Shown: piece by piece, positions 16,908 through 25,690 of the stretch
How positions within the stretch are numbered: position 1 is the first letter of the stretch
Layout of the letters: each line of letters opens with the position of its first letter
Source: Blastomonas sp. AAP53
GTDB taxonomy: Bacteria; Pseudomonadota; Alphaproteobacteria; Sphingomonadales; Sphingomonadaceae
Direction of reading: 5' to 3'
Assembly (NCBI RefSeq): GCF_000331245.1
Contig: NZ_ANFZ01000009.1
Span: 682,001-746,000 of the forward strand
Length of the DNA: 64,000 bases
Made by a program: the position numbers and the translations under genes
The notes under the pieces: generated by a model
Databases searched by the model: none
Seen by the model: only the letters and a program-made list of their open reading frames with translations
Told to the model about the DNA's origin: nothing

Positions 16908-17771
16908 TCAGCGCAAGACGGGAAGCAGCGCGCGGGTGGCATCGGCGAGGATCGCGCTGGCATCGTCGCCCTTTACGACAGGCCGGTCGAGGTAAACCGC
17001 CAGCGCATAGCGCCTGCCCTTGGCGGTGGTGAACACGGCGACATCGTTGAACGCGTTGCCGCAACTTCCGGTCTTGTCGCCCGCGCTCCAGCCCTGCGGC
17101 AGCCCGGCGCGAATTCGCTTGAGCCCGGTCGCGGTATCTTCCATCCAGCGATACAGCAGCCGTTGCTGACCCAATGGCATCGCATCGCCGATCACCAGCC
17201 TGCGTGTCGTTTCGGCCATCGCCAGCGGTGATGTGGTGTCGCGCAGATCACCGATGGCGTTTTCGTTCAGTTTGGGTTCGCGCCGGTCGAGACGGGTCAC
17301 CGCATCGCCCTTGCCGCGCAGCCAGGCCGTAAAGCCCTGTGGCCCGTCCAGCCGGTCGAGCAGCAGATTGGCAGCCGCATTGTCGCTGAGCGACACGGCC
17401 GCAGCAGCAGCGCCCTCCACCGTCACCGGTTCAGGCGGTGACTTGTCGCGCTGCGCTTCGACATAGGGCGCATAAGCAACCATATCGGCATCGGTGACGG
17501 GCAGCGCGTCTCCCATCGCCCAACGGCCCTCGGCAGCCTTTTCGAGCACCATCGCGGCGAGCGGCAGCTTGAAGGTCGAGCAGAGCGCAAACCGCTCATC
17601 GGCGCGATGGCCGGCAACCTGCCTGCCGTCCTGATCGACCAGCGCCACACCCAGCCTGCCACCGCTGCGCGCCTCGATCGCCGCAAGGTCAGCCCTTATC
17701 GTGTCCGGCGGCGTCATGCTGGCGCAACTGGCCAGAGCCAGCGCTGCCAGAAGAACGCCCGCCCGGCGCAT
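16908..17771 (-). CDS. Class A serine beta-lactamase, lipoprotein form
   Basis: A 287-residue beta-lactamase with lipobox LASC (Cys16), so probably membrane-anchored. All class A elements are present: STFK (S65, K68; Ambler S70/K73), SDN (129-131; Ambler 130-132), EPKLN (E165; Ambler E166) and KTG (233-235; Ambler 234-236). Cysteines at 64 and 237 match Ambler C69 and C238, the disulfide seen in class A carbapenemases, and residue 236 is serine (Ambler 237). The spectrum is not proved. The ATG lies two bases after the ferredoxin stop, suggesting co-transcription with the cysteine desulfurase genes. Confidence 0.95.
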   Translation of the reverse strand: MRRAGVLLAALALASCASMTPPDTIRADLAAIEARSGGRLGVALVDQDGRQVAGHRADERFALCSTFKLPLAAMVLEKAAEGRWAMGDALPVTDADMVAYAPYVEAQRDKSPPEPVTVEGAAAAAVSLSDNAAANLLLDRLDGPQGFTAWLRGKGDAVTRLDRREPKLNENAIGDLRDTTSPLAMAETTRRLVIGDAMPLGQQRLLYRWMEDTATGLKRIRAGLPQGWSAGDKTGSCGNAFNDVAVFTTAKGRRYALAVYLDRPVVKGDDASAILADATRALLPVLR

Positions 17772-17773
17772 CG

Positions 17774-18109
17774 TCAGACGCCCTGCATGTCATAGCTCTC
17801 GGCAGGCACGCGGCAGGTCAGGCTGCCCCATTCCTCGCGCAGGAAGATCTGACACGACAGGCGCGATGTCCGCGTGACCGCAACTGCGAGGTCGAGCATG
17901 TCCTCTTCCATCTCGACAGGCTCCGGCAGCTTGCCAAAATCTGCCGGATCGATGATCAGATGGCAGGTGGAGCACGCCATCTGCCCTTCGCAGGTGCCCT
18001 CCAGCGGCAGGCCGTTTGCCTGCGCGACATCGAGCAGACGGTCTCCGTCCTTCGCCTGAACACTCTGACGGGTCTTGCCGTCGGCGCTGATGAAAACCAC
18101 TTCGACCAT
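17774..18109 (-). CDS. fdx: 2Fe-2S ferredoxin, adrenodoxin type
   Basis: A 111-residue ferredoxin with the cluster ligands C40-x5-C46-x2-C49 (CEGQMACSTC) and C86 (RLSCQIF). The beta-grasp fold is indicated by VEVVFISADGKTRQSV and the GDRLLDVAQANGLPLEGTC segment. ISC-type ferredoxins feed electrons to Fe-S cluster assembly. It sits three bases after a cysteine desulfurase gene, which supports a role in sulfur transfer or cluster building; supply of a P450 or another oxygenase is the alternative. Confidence 0.93.
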   Translation of the reverse strand: MVEVVFISADGKTRQSVQAKDGDRLLDVAQANGLPLEGTCEGQMACSTCHLIIDPADFGKLPEPVEMEEDMLDLAVAVTRTSRLSCQIFLREEWGSLTCRVPAESYDMQGV

Positions 18110-18112
18110 CGA

Positions 18113-19240
18113 TCACCCCGTCTGCCTGTCGGCCGCATCGATGATCAAATGCGCGGCGCGTTCGATTTCGTCAACCGTGGTATAGCGGCCAAAGCCCAGT
18201 CGGATCGACGAACGCACCTTCTCTGTCGGCAAACCCAGAGCGGTCAGCACATGGCTCGGCCGCCCCGATCCGCTGGCACAGGCAGAGCCTGCAGAAAACG
18301 CGACTCCCCGCACGTCCGACATCAACCGCGCGACATCCAGCCCCTTGCGCCGCAGGTTGAGGTTGCCGGCATAGCGGTGATCGAGCGAGCCGTTGACCTG
18401 CCAGCCCTCGAACAAGGCCAGCGCGGCATCGCGCAGCCGGGCAACATGCGCCGCGTCTTCGGCCTGGCGGTCTCCCGCCAGCTTGGCCGCCGCGCCGAAC
18501 CCTGAACATAATGCGGGCGAGAGCGTGCCCGACCGCAGCCCCTGTTCCTGGCCGCCGCCGTGCATCAACGGCTCCAGCACGATGCCGTCGCGCACCCACA
18601 GGGCGCCGATGCCCTTGGGGCCATGAATCTTGTGCGCGCTGATCGCGATCAAGTCTGCCGATGGGGGCAACGGCACTCGGCCAAAGCCTTGCACCGCATC
18701 GCATACAAACAGCGCGCCTGCCTCGTGCGCCATCGCCGCCAGATCATCGACCGGCTGAATCACGCCGATCTCGTTGTTGACCAGCATCGTGGCCACCAGC
18801 GCGGTCTCGCCGGTGATGCGCGCGCGCGCCGCCTGCAGGTCGACCAGCCCGTCACCGTCCACGGACAGCAGGTCAAGCCGCTGGCCCTTCGTTTCCAGCC
18901 ACAGGCTGGTATCGCGCACGGCGGCGTGCTCGGTGGCGATGGTGACGATGCCATGCCGGGGGGCCAGCGCCGGCAGTGCCCCGCGCAACGCCAGGTTGAG
19001 CGCCTCGGTCGCGCCACTGGTGAAGATCACGCGTCCGCCCGGCGGCATCAGCGCAGCAATCTGGTCGCGCGCGACCTCCACCGCCGCTGCGGCGCGGCGG
19101 CCTGCGCTGTGCGAACTGTGCGGGTTGGCCCAACCCGTTGCACTGTCCGGTGCGCCCAGCCAGGGCAGCATGGCGGCGAGCGCCTCGGGGGCCAGCGGCG
19201 TGGTCGCCTGATAATCGAGATAGATCGGCTGGGGCGGCAC
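18113..19240 (-). CDS. Cysteine desulfurase, second copy
   Basis: A fold-type I PLP enzyme of about 375 residues that removes sulfur from cysteine as a protein persulfide. The PLP lysine is K204 (ISAHKIHGPKG), the catalytic loop cysteine C321 (FSAGSACASGSGRPSHVL), and the cofactor histidine lies in ATEHAAVRD. The frame has no ATG in range; GTG 19240, two bases after the previous stop, is chosen, and GTG 19276, which would overlap the upstream gene by 34 bases, is the alternative. It is about 30 percent similar by eye to its neighbour, so this is an old duplication. Second gene of the operon. Confidence 0.9.
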   Translation of the reverse strand: MPPQPIYLDYQATTPLAPEALAAMLPWLGAPDSATGWANPHSSHSAGRRAAAAVEVARDQIAALMPPGGRVIFTSGATEALNLALRGALPALAPRHGIVTIATEHAAVRDTSLWLETKGQRLDLLSVDGDGLVDLQAARARITGETALVATMLVNNEIGVIQPVDDLAAMAHEAGALFVCDAVQGFGRVPLPPSADLIAISAHKIHGPKGIGALWVRDGIVLEPLMHGGGQEQGLRSGTLSPALCSGFGAAAKLAGDRQAEDAAHVARLRDAALALFEGWQVNGSLDHRYAGNLNLRRKGLDVARLMSDVRGVAFSAGSACASGSGRPSHVLTALGLPTEKVRSSIRLGFGRYTTVDEIERAAHLIIDAADRQTG

Positions 19241-19242
19241 GG

Positions 19243-20328
19243 TCAGCTGCGCACGCGCTGGGCCATCGCGCGCCACAGTTCGATGAAGCGATAGACATGC
19301 GCGCGGGTGGTGGAAGGACCGAAGCTGACCCGAACAACCTCGCCGGCAGCCCTTTCGTCCCAGCCCATGGCCGTCAGCACCGCGCTGGTCTTCAGCGTGC
19401 CCGATGAGCAGGCGCTGCCCGCCGAGACCGACACGCCTGCCAGATCGAACTGAATGAGCTGCGCGTTGGCAGCGACGCCGGGCATGCGATAGCTGCCGAT
19501 CGTCGGCAGGCGATGCGCACTGTGCGCCACGACCTCACCTCCGCCCACGCGGATGGCGCTTTCCAGCTGGTGGCGCAGGTCGGCAGCGCGGTCGATCCAG
19601 TTGCGCGAGCTGGCCAGTGCTGCGGCAAAGCCCATCGCAGCGGGCACGTTCTCGGTGCCGCCGCGATAGCCCTTTTCCTGGCCTCCGGGCGCGTCGAGCA
19701 GGCCCAGATCGCGGATCAGCAAGGCGCCGATGCCCGGCGGTCCGCCCAGCTTGTGTGCTGACACGACGATCATGTCGGCATCGGGCAGCGGCAGCTTGCC
19801 TGCGCTTTGCGATGCGTCGCACAAGGTCACCGCCCGGGCCTCGCGCGCGATGGTCGCTATTGCGCCGCTGTCCTGGACAACGCCGGTCTCGCTGTTGACC
19901 GTTTGCACCACGACCAAGGACCGTCCCGCTGCAGCCTCCAGCGCACGCTGCAGGCTGGTCATCACCAGCTCGCCATCCAGGTCCACCGCCAGACGCATCA
20001 CCGAGCGACCAGCAGGAGCGCGCTCCACGATGCGCTGCACGGCATCATGCTCGGTCGGGCTGACGATCCAGCCATCGGTTCGGCTCGCGTGCATCGCCAG
20101 CGCGATTGCCTCGCTCGCGCCGCTGGTCAGGATGACCTCGCCATCCCAGCCCAGCGCGCCGGCAATCCTCCGACGGGCATCTTCCAGCGCGGCGCGCGCA
20201 GCGCGGCCATCGGCATGGGGAGAGGATGGGTTGGCCCAGATATCCATCGCGGCAAGGCTTGCCGCGCGGGCTTCGGGCAGCACCGGCGTGGTCGCCGCGT
20301 GGTCAAGATAAATGCGCGCTTCGTTCAT
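19243..20328 (-). CDS. Cysteine desulfurase, first copy
   Basis: A 361-residue NifS/IscS-type aminotransferase class V enzyme starting MNEARIYLDHAATTPVLPEA. PLP lysine K193 (VVSAHKLGGPPG), cofactor histidine in PTEHDAV (H94) and catalytic loop cysteine C307 (SVSAGSACSSGTLKTSAVL) are all present. The frame is open 450 bases further upstream, but the added residues look non-coding and the start MNEARIYLDH is family-typical. First gene of csd-csd-fdx-bla. Divergent from the hydrolase at 20558; the 229-base gap between them shows no clear promoter boxes to me. Confidence 0.92.
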   Translation of the reverse strand: MNEARIYLDHAATTPVLPEARAASLAAMDIWANPSSPHADGRAARAALEDARRRIAGALGWDGEVILTSGASEAIALAMHASRTDGWIVSPTEHDAVQRIVERAPAGRSVMRLAVDLDGELVMTSLQRALEAAAGRSLVVVQTVNSETGVVQDSGAIATIAREARAVTLCDASQSAGKLPLPDADMIVVSAHKLGGPPGIGALLIRDLGLLDAPGGQEKGYRGGTENVPAAMGFAAALASSRNWIDRAADLRHQLESAIRVGGGEVVAHSAHRLPTIGSYRMPGVAANAQLIQFDLAGVSVSAGSACSSGTLKTSAVLTAMGWDERAAGEVVRVSFGPSTTRAHVYRFIELWRAMAQRVRS

Positions 20329-20557
20329 GGGGGCGATCAGCTTGGCCAGGCTCGATGTCGGTTCATCGCATTCCTCTAACCGCGACACGCGCCAATGCCA
20401 CGCATTTTGTTGCTTTTTGAAGGCCAGATTGCGTATAGGCCCCTTCCTCGACACGCCATAAGCCCTATCTGACGCTTGCGGCGATGTCTTTTCTGGATGG
20501 TCGCCTGTCCTTTTTCCAAGCCGCCTGCCCTTTTTCTTAGCCGAAAGTCCGCAAATC

Positions 20558-21214
20558 ATGCCCGCCGTCATCTTTCCCGGTCCCGAAGGCCGTCTTGAAG
20601 GACGCTTCAGCCCCGCTCCTCGTCCGCGCGCACCGGTTGCGATGATTTTACATCCGCACCCCCAGGGCGGCGGCACGATGAACGATCGTATCACGCAGGC
20701 GCTGTACAAGACCTTCGTGCGGCGCGGTTTTGCGACCTTGCGATTCAACTTCCGTGGCGTGGGCCGCAGCCAGGGCACGTTCGATAACGGTATCGGTGAG
20801 CTGTCCGATGCTGCTGCCGCGCTCGACTGGGTGCAGAGCTTTCATCCCGAGGCGCAGACCACCTGGGTCGCGGGCTTCAGCTTCGGCGCGCTGATCTCGA
20901 TGCAGCTGCTGATGCGCCGCCCCGAGATTCGCGGCTTCATCTCGGTTGCGCCGCCTGCCAACATGTACGATTTCAGTTTCCTGGCGCCCTGCCCTGCCTC
21001 GGGCATCATCGTTCAGGGCGCAGCCGATACGGTGGTGACGCCAGGTGCGGTGCAGAAGTTGGTCGACAAGCTGCGGACCCAGAAGCACATCACCATCCAT
21101 CATGACGAGATCGGCCGGGCGAACCACTTCTTCGAGCACGAACTCGACGATCTGATGCACTCGGTCGACAATTATCTCGACATGCGCCTGGCACCGGATT
21201 CGCCGATCCGCTGA
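20558..21214 (+). CDS. Alpha/beta hydrolase, COG2945 type
   Basis: A 218-residue alpha/beta hydrolase. Strand and oxyanion region HPHPQGGGTMNDR (32-44), RFNFRGVGRSQG (62-73), nucleophile elbow GFSFGA with Ser108, aspartate in GAADTVVTP and histidine in RANHFFEH complete the triad. COG2945-type enzymes are small esterase-like proteins with unknown physiological substrate. No signal peptide, so cytoplasmic. Monocistronic by position. Confidence 0.88.
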   Translation: MPAVIFPGPEGRLEGRFSPAPRPRAPVAMILHPHPQGGGTMNDRITQALYKTFVRRGFATLRFNFRGVGRSQGTFDNGIGELSDAAAALDWVQSFHPEAQTTWVAGFSFGALISMQLLMRRPEIRGFISVAPPANMYDFSFLAPCPASGIIVQGAADTVVTPGAVQKLVDKLRTQKHITIHHDEIGRANHFFEHELDDLMHSVDNYLDMRLAPDSPIR

Positions 21215-21269
21215 GGCGGCGCTCGATACCTGAAAGTCGCGGGGGTGGTGATACCCCCCGCGCCTTCGA

Positions 21270-22277
21270 TCAGCCGACCACCACGGTCTGTTCGATAACG
21301 CCGAAGATCGAATGTTCGCGGTCATCGTGCACGTCGATGCGCACGACATCGCCATCCTTCAGGAACGGCGTGGTCATCTCGCCGGTCTTGATCTTCTCCA
21401 CCATCCGCAGCTCGGCAATGCAGCTGTAGCCAAGGCCACCTTCACTCACCGGACGACCGGGGCCGCCATCGCTGTCCCGGTTGGAAACGGTACCCGATCC
21501 GATGATCGAGCCTGCACGCACCCGCCGCGTCTTGGCGAGGTGCGAAATCAGCACCCCAAAATCGAACGTGCAATCATCCGATGCCACCGCCCTGCCGAAC
21601 GGCTCGCCGTTGAGGTCCACCATCAGCGTGCGGTGCAATTTGCCATCCTGCCAATAATCGCCCAGCGCATCGGGGGTGACGAACACCGGCGAAAAGGCGC
21701 TGGCGGGCTTGGACTGGACAAAGCCGAAGCCCTTGGCGAGTTCATCGGGGATCAGGTTGCGCAGCGAGACATCGTTAACCAGTCCGACCAGCCGGATCGC
21801 GCGGCGCGCGTCTTCAGGCGACGCGCCCTGCGGAACGTCGCCGGTGACAACCACGATCTCAGCTTCAAGATCGCAGCCCCAGGCCTCGTCCTTGAGCTCG
21901 ATCGGATCGCGCGGCCCCATCAGGTCGTCCGATCCGCCCTGATACATCAAAGGGTCGGTCCAGAAGCTCTCGGGAAGCTCGGCGCCGCGCGCCTTGCGCA
22001 CCAGTTCGACGTGGTTGACATAGGCCGACCCATCGACCCACTGGAACGCACGCGGCAAGGGCGCATCGGCGTCGTGCTCGTGAAACCGTTCGCGCGGTAT
22101 GACGCCATGTTCCAGATCGCGCGACAGCACTTCGAGATACGGCGCCATCCGGTCCCAGTCATCGAGTGCCGCCTGGAGCGTGGGCACCAGATGGCTGGCA
22201 TCAGCATACCAGGCCAGATCGTTGGAAACGACGACCAGATGGCCATCGCGGCCGCTCTTCAGGGATGCTAGCTTCAT
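21270..22277 (-). CDS. Fumarylacetoacetate hydrolase family protein (likely fumarylacetoacetase)
   Basis: A 335-residue protein starting MKLASLKSGRDGHLVVVSND. The FAH core is seen at DLEAEIVVVTGDVPQGASPE, LVGLVNDVSLRNLIP and the IGSGTVSNRD segment, with metal ligands in the DLEAEI region. Together with maleylacetoacetate isomerase nearby it would finish tyrosine/homogentisate breakdown, yielding fumarate and acetoacetate. The start with AAAGG upstream is preferred over an extended frame. Preceded by a palindrome overlapping its likely promoter and by a MarR gene in the same direction. Confidence 0.88.
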   Translation of the reverse strand: MKLASLKSGRDGHLVVVSNDLAWYADASHLVPTLQAALDDWDRMAPYLEVLSRDLEHGVIPRERFHEHDADAPLPRAFQWVDGSAYVNHVELVRKARGAELPESFWTDPLMYQGGSDDLMGPRDPIELKDEAWGCDLEAEIVVVTGDVPQGASPEDARRAIRLVGLVNDVSLRNLIPDELAKGFGFVQSKPASAFSPVFVTPDALGDYWQDGKLHRTLMVDLNGEPFGRAVASDDCTFDFGVLISHLAKTRRVRAGSIIGSGTVSNRDSDGGPGRPVSEGGLGYSCIAELRMVEKIKTGEMTTPFLKDGDVVRIDVHDDREHSIFGVIEQTVVVG

Positions 22278-22313
22278 CGGTGGGGTACCTTTTTCAGTGT
22301 CCAGACAGACAGG

Positions 22314-22353
22314 TGTTGTGCGCAACATAGTATCAGTTGAAACCGGAATGCAA
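22314..22353 (-). promoter_or_regulatory. Possible promoter and MarR-type operator before FAH
   Basis: TACTAT (22327-22332, minus strand) is a good -10 box; the best -35, TTGCAT (22348-22353), gives a short 15-base spacer. TGTTG-CGCA-CAACA (22314-22327) is a near-perfect palindrome at the start site, as expected for a MarR operator. The MarR gene next to it is the natural candidate binder. Confidence 0.45.
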
Positions 22354-22369
22354 GGCGAAACGGTGCGAC

Positions 22370-22822
22370 TCAATCCCCGGTCAGTTCATCCGCCCGGTGC
22401 AGCAGCTTGCCCAGCAGGTTACCCAGTTGAGCCTGTTCCTGATCATCGAGGACCGCCAGCACCTGCGCCTCCATTTCCAGCGCCAGCGGCATGATCTCGC
22501 CATATAGCGCCCGGCCTGCGGGGGTGAGCGCAAGATGATGCGATCGGCCATCACTCATATTGGGCGCCCGCTGGATCAGCGCCCTGTCGCCGAGCGTCTT
22601 GGTTGCGCGGTTGACCGCAACCTTGTCCATCCGCGTGGCTGCGACCAGTTCACGTTGCGTAGCTTCGCCGACATCGCCCAGCACCGCCATCACCCGCCAT
22701 TCGGGAATCTTCAGCCCAAAGCGCGTGCGGTATTCGCGGGCGATGAGATCGCTCACCGCATTCGAAGTGATCGAAATGCGATAGGGCAGAAAATCGGAGA
22801 GGCGGGTCATGTTGCGGGTCAT
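22370..22822 (-). CDS. MarR-family transcriptional regulator
   Basis: A 150-residue winged-helix protein: dimer helix (RLSDFLPYRISITSNAVSD), HTH in TQRELVAATRMDKVAVNR, a wing ALIQRAPNMSDGRSHHLALT, and a C-terminal helix. MarR proteins repress nearby catabolic or efflux genes and release DNA on ligand binding. The neighbouring FAH and MaiA genes suggest it senses an aromatic or homogentisate-pathway intermediate. ATG 22822 and 22810 are both possible starts. It is preceded by a TonB receptor gene, 15 bases away. Confidence 0.9.
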   Translation of the reverse strand: MTRNMTRLSDFLPYRISITSNAVSDLIAREYRTRFGLKIPEWRVMAVLGDVGEATQRELVAATRMDKVAVNRATKTLGDRALIQRAPNMSDGRSHHLALTPAGRALYGEIMPLALEMEAQVLAVLDDQEQAQLGNLLGKLLHRADELTGD

Positions 22823-22837
22823 GTTGCAGATCTCAGG

Positions 22838-24955
22838 CTATTCAATGTCCAGTTTGACGCCAAGCCAAATCGTACGCGGCGTGGCACGTTCGATGATGCC
22901 GGGTCCACTGATGCCAGCCTGAACGAGCGTATCGAAGAGATTTTCTCCGCGCAGTTCGACCAGCAGATTGTCGGTCAGTCGCAACGCCGCGCGTGCATCA
23001 AGCGTCAACGCATCTTCGAGCGCCAATTGCCCCAGATCGTCCTCGAACTGCGCGCCGACATAGCGCGCGGTGAGGTTCAGGCCGCTATCACCGCCCTGCG
23101 GAAACCAGCCAAGCGACGCGGTGGCGAAATGGCGCGGCACCTGCGCCGGACGCCGGCCATCGATCGCCGCCTGACCGGGAGTGGCGCGCACCTCGGCATA
23201 GACAAAGCTGTAGGCCGCCGCCAGATCGAAATCGCCGATATCCGCGCGCGCTTCCAGCTCGACGCCTTTCGCCTCGACCGCATCGAGATTCTGCCGCTGG
23301 CTGAACGCGCCTGCCCCGGACACGAAGCCGACACCGGGGAACGTGCCCGGACCCCGCGCCAGCGTGACGTTGGCGATGGCGTTGTCGAGCCGGTTCCAGA
23401 ACACCGTCGCGCCCAGGCGGATCGTGTAGATCTCGTAATCCAGCCCCAGCTCGGCCCCGCGGAGCCGCTCCGGCGCAAGCGCGGCGTTCGCGGCGGTGGC
23501 ATCGGGACCAACGCGGAAAGGCCGGTACAGCTCGTTCAGCGTCGGCAATCGCCAGCCTGTATAAGCCGCGCCCCGCAGCTTGAGCAGGCCGGCAGCATCC
23601 CAGGCAAAGCCCAGCCTGCCCGTGCCCTCCCAACCGTCACGGTCGGCAAAATCGGCGGTGGTGAGCGGCGCGCCGGTGGCGATGACCGTCTCGCGCAAGT
23701 GCCCATTGGCAAGCGACCAGTAATCGAGCCTGCCGCCGCCGGTGAGCAGCAGGTCAGTGCTCGCCTGCCAACTCGCTTCTGCAAAGGCACCCAGCGTTTC
23801 GCTGTCTCCGCCCGCCCGGCGCAACCGGGTGGGGCTGCCGGCCACAAAGGTGAATAGCTCGCGCGTCTCGCCCGTCGTGCGTCGCCATTCGGCCCCCAGC
23901 CGCAACTCGCCGCCGCTGCCGATCGATGGCCGGATTTCGACGCGCGCGCCCAAGCCAGTGGAGGGAGTGTTGAACTGGTCCAGGCTCTGGGTCACGGTCG
24001 CACGGTTGGCGCTGATGGCGCCGAAACTGCTTTCGAAGCTGCGCGTCTGGACATAGGCGAGCGCCGACCAGGGCAGGTTTCCGCGCCCCACCAGACGGAT
24101 GCTGGCATCTGCGCCGGCGTTGTCGTTGTCGCTGAAGGCAAAGCCCCGCTCGCGCTGATCGGTGAAGGCACGCGCGCTGGCCTGCAACTCCGTCGTCGCG
24201 TTGAGCGGTGCGACGAAGCGCAGATTGACGCCCAACTGCTCGTACGGCGCAGCGCGGTCCACGGCGCCACGCTGCGAGGCGATGACCGGCACGAAGCCGT
24301 CGCCGCGCGCATATTGGGCAGACAGCGACAGCCCGCCCTGCCCCAAAGCCTGGCTGGTGCCGATGCTGGCCTCCAGCGAATCGCGGCTGCCATAGGCCAT
24401 GTCCGCGTAAACGCTGGACTGGTCGGCAGCGATGCCAGCGCTTTCCAGTTCGATTGTTCCCGCCAGCGCGCCGGGGCCATCGCCACCGGTGCCGCCCCCG
24501 CGCCGGACGCGCACTGCGGCCAGATTGATCGCATCATAGCCGGGAAAGCTGATCCACCCGCCGAACGGATCGCTCTGCGGCACGCCGTCGAGGATCAACA
24601 GCGCCCGGCTGGAGGCATTGCCGCCCAGTCCGCGCAGGGTGATGCCCTGGCTGGTCGGGTTGGCGCTGCGTGCATCCGAACGCCGGAACTGCTGCAGCCC
24701 GGGGACCAGCCGCAAGGCGTTTTCCAGTCGCTGGCTGGGCTCATTGGCCAGCATGTCCGGCGTGATGGCGGTGATACTATAGGCGCGGTCGCCGATCGGC
24801 TCGGCCAGCGGGGCACCCACCACCGTGATCGGCGCATCCGGCCAGCTGATCGTGTCGGATGGCTGCTCCTGGGCCGCGGCCGGCGCAGCGGTCATCGCCG
24901 CTCCGAAGGCCGCCATGCTGGTGCAGGCCATCAGCTTGCAGATGCGGGTGATCAT
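22838..24955 (-). CDS. TonB-dependent outer-membrane receptor
   Basis: A 705-residue receptor. A signal peptide ends near APAAAQ (28). The plug domain carries ITAITPDMLANEPSQRLENALRLVPG with a following GITLRGLGGNASSRALLILDGVPQ, then a 22-strand barrel ending in the terminal ..RTIWLGVKLDIE. It transports ligand across the outer membrane using TonB energy; the substrate cannot be read from sequence. The ATG overlaps the maiA stop as ATGA, so it is translated coupled with a catabolic gene, which may hint at an aromatic or amino-acid-derived substrate. Confidence 0.92.
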   Translation of the reverse strand: MITRICKLMACTSMAAFGAAMTAAPAAAQEQPSDTISWPDAPITVVGAPLAEPIGDRAYSITAITPDMLANEPSQRLENALRLVPGLQQFRRSDARSANPTSQGITLRGLGGNASSRALLILDGVPQSDPFGGWISFPGYDAINLAAVRVRRGGGTGGDGPGALAGTIELESAGIAADQSSVYADMAYGSRDSLEASIGTSQALGQGGLSLSAQYARGDGFVPVIASQRGAVDRAAPYEQLGVNLRFVAPLNATTELQASARAFTDQRERGFAFSDNDNAGADASIRLVGRGNLPWSALAYVQTRSFESSFGAISANRATVTQSLDQFNTPSTGLGARVEIRPSIGSGGELRLGAEWRRTTGETRELFTFVAGSPTRLRRAGGDSETLGAFAEASWQASTDLLLTGGGRLDYWSLANGHLRETVIATGAPLTTADFADRDGWEGTGRLGFAWDAAGLLKLRGAAYTGWRLPTLNELYRPFRVGPDATAANAALAPERLRGAELGLDYEIYTIRLGATVFWNRLDNAIANVTLARGPGTFPGVGFVSGAGAFSQRQNLDAVEAKGVELEARADIGDFDLAAAYSFVYAEVRATPGQAAIDGRRPAQVPRHFATASLGWFPQGGDSGLNLTARYVGAQFEDDLGQLALEDALTLDARAALRLTDNLLVELRGENLFDTLVQAGISGPGIIERATPRTIWLGVKLDIE

Positions 24956-25584
24956 GCCGGCTTCACCCGGTCAGGGTGTGCATCGGCGAACGCGGGGATT
25001 GCCTGCAGTTCGGCATCGATCCTCGCCAGCCTCGGGTATGGCGTCAGATCCATGTCGAAACGGCGTGCATTGGCCACTTGCGGGACCAGACAAATGTCGG
25101 TGAGATCGGGGCTGGTGCCGCCGAACAGCCCGGTTTCGGGCGCCAGGGCCTCGAGCGCGGCAAAGCCCTCGGCGATCCAGTGCTTGTACCAGTCATCGAT
25201 CGCGCGCTGCTCCTGCCCCATCTCAGACTTGAGGTACTGGAGCATCCGCAGATTGTTGACCGGGTGCGTATCGGCAATGATGATCATCGCCCGTGCCAGC
25301 ATGGCCGCGCGCGCTGCAGGGTCTGCAGGAATCAGCCGCGGTTCGGGGCGGGTGGCATCGAGATAGTCGATGATCGCCAGCGACTGGGACAGATCATGCC
25401 CATCGATATGCAGCATCGGCACCAGCCCCTGCGGATTGCGCGCCACGTAATCGGGGGCCTTCTGCGCGCGGGACAGCAGGTCGGTGGGCACCGCCTGATA
25501 GGCGATCTGCTTGAGGTTCAGCGCGATCCGCACGCGGTAGCTGGCCGATGAACGCCAGTAATCGAACAGGATGGTCTCAGACAT
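24952..25584 (-). CDS. maiA: Maleylacetoacetate isomerase (zeta-class GST)
   Basis: A 210-residue glutathione-S-transferase-like protein. YWRSSASYRVRIALNLK is the zeta-class signature with the serine/cysteine of the active site, followed by NPQGLVPMLHIDG and DYLDATRPEP. It isomerises maleylacetoacetate to fumarylacetoacetate, the substrate of the FAH enzyme here. AAAGGAG lies nine bases before the ATG. The homogentisate dioxygenase gene is not in the window. Confidence 0.92.
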   Translation of the reverse strand: MSETILFDYWRSSASYRVRIALNLKQIAYQAVPTDLLSRAQKAPDYVARNPQGLVPMLHIDGHDLSQSLAIIDYLDATRPEPRLIPADPAARAAMLARAMIIIADTHPVNNLRMLQYLKSEMGQEQRAIDDWYKHWIAEGFAALEALAPETGLFGGTSPDLTDICLVPQVANARRFDMDLTPYPRLARIDAELQAIPAFADAHPDRVKPA

Positions 25585-25690
25585 GGCGCGTGCTCCTTTT
25601 GGGGGTCGGGTGGCCGGGTCGCGCACCATATGGCTGCGACCTTGTGATGCAAGGCTTGTTTCCCGGCGGCAGGCCGCTAAGCCTCTCGCC

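Noticed and set aside
20329-20778. N-terminal extension of the first cysteine desulfurase
   Set aside because: The extra 150 residues have no family match and include lysine/arginine-rich stretches; family members start at the MNEARIYLDH point.
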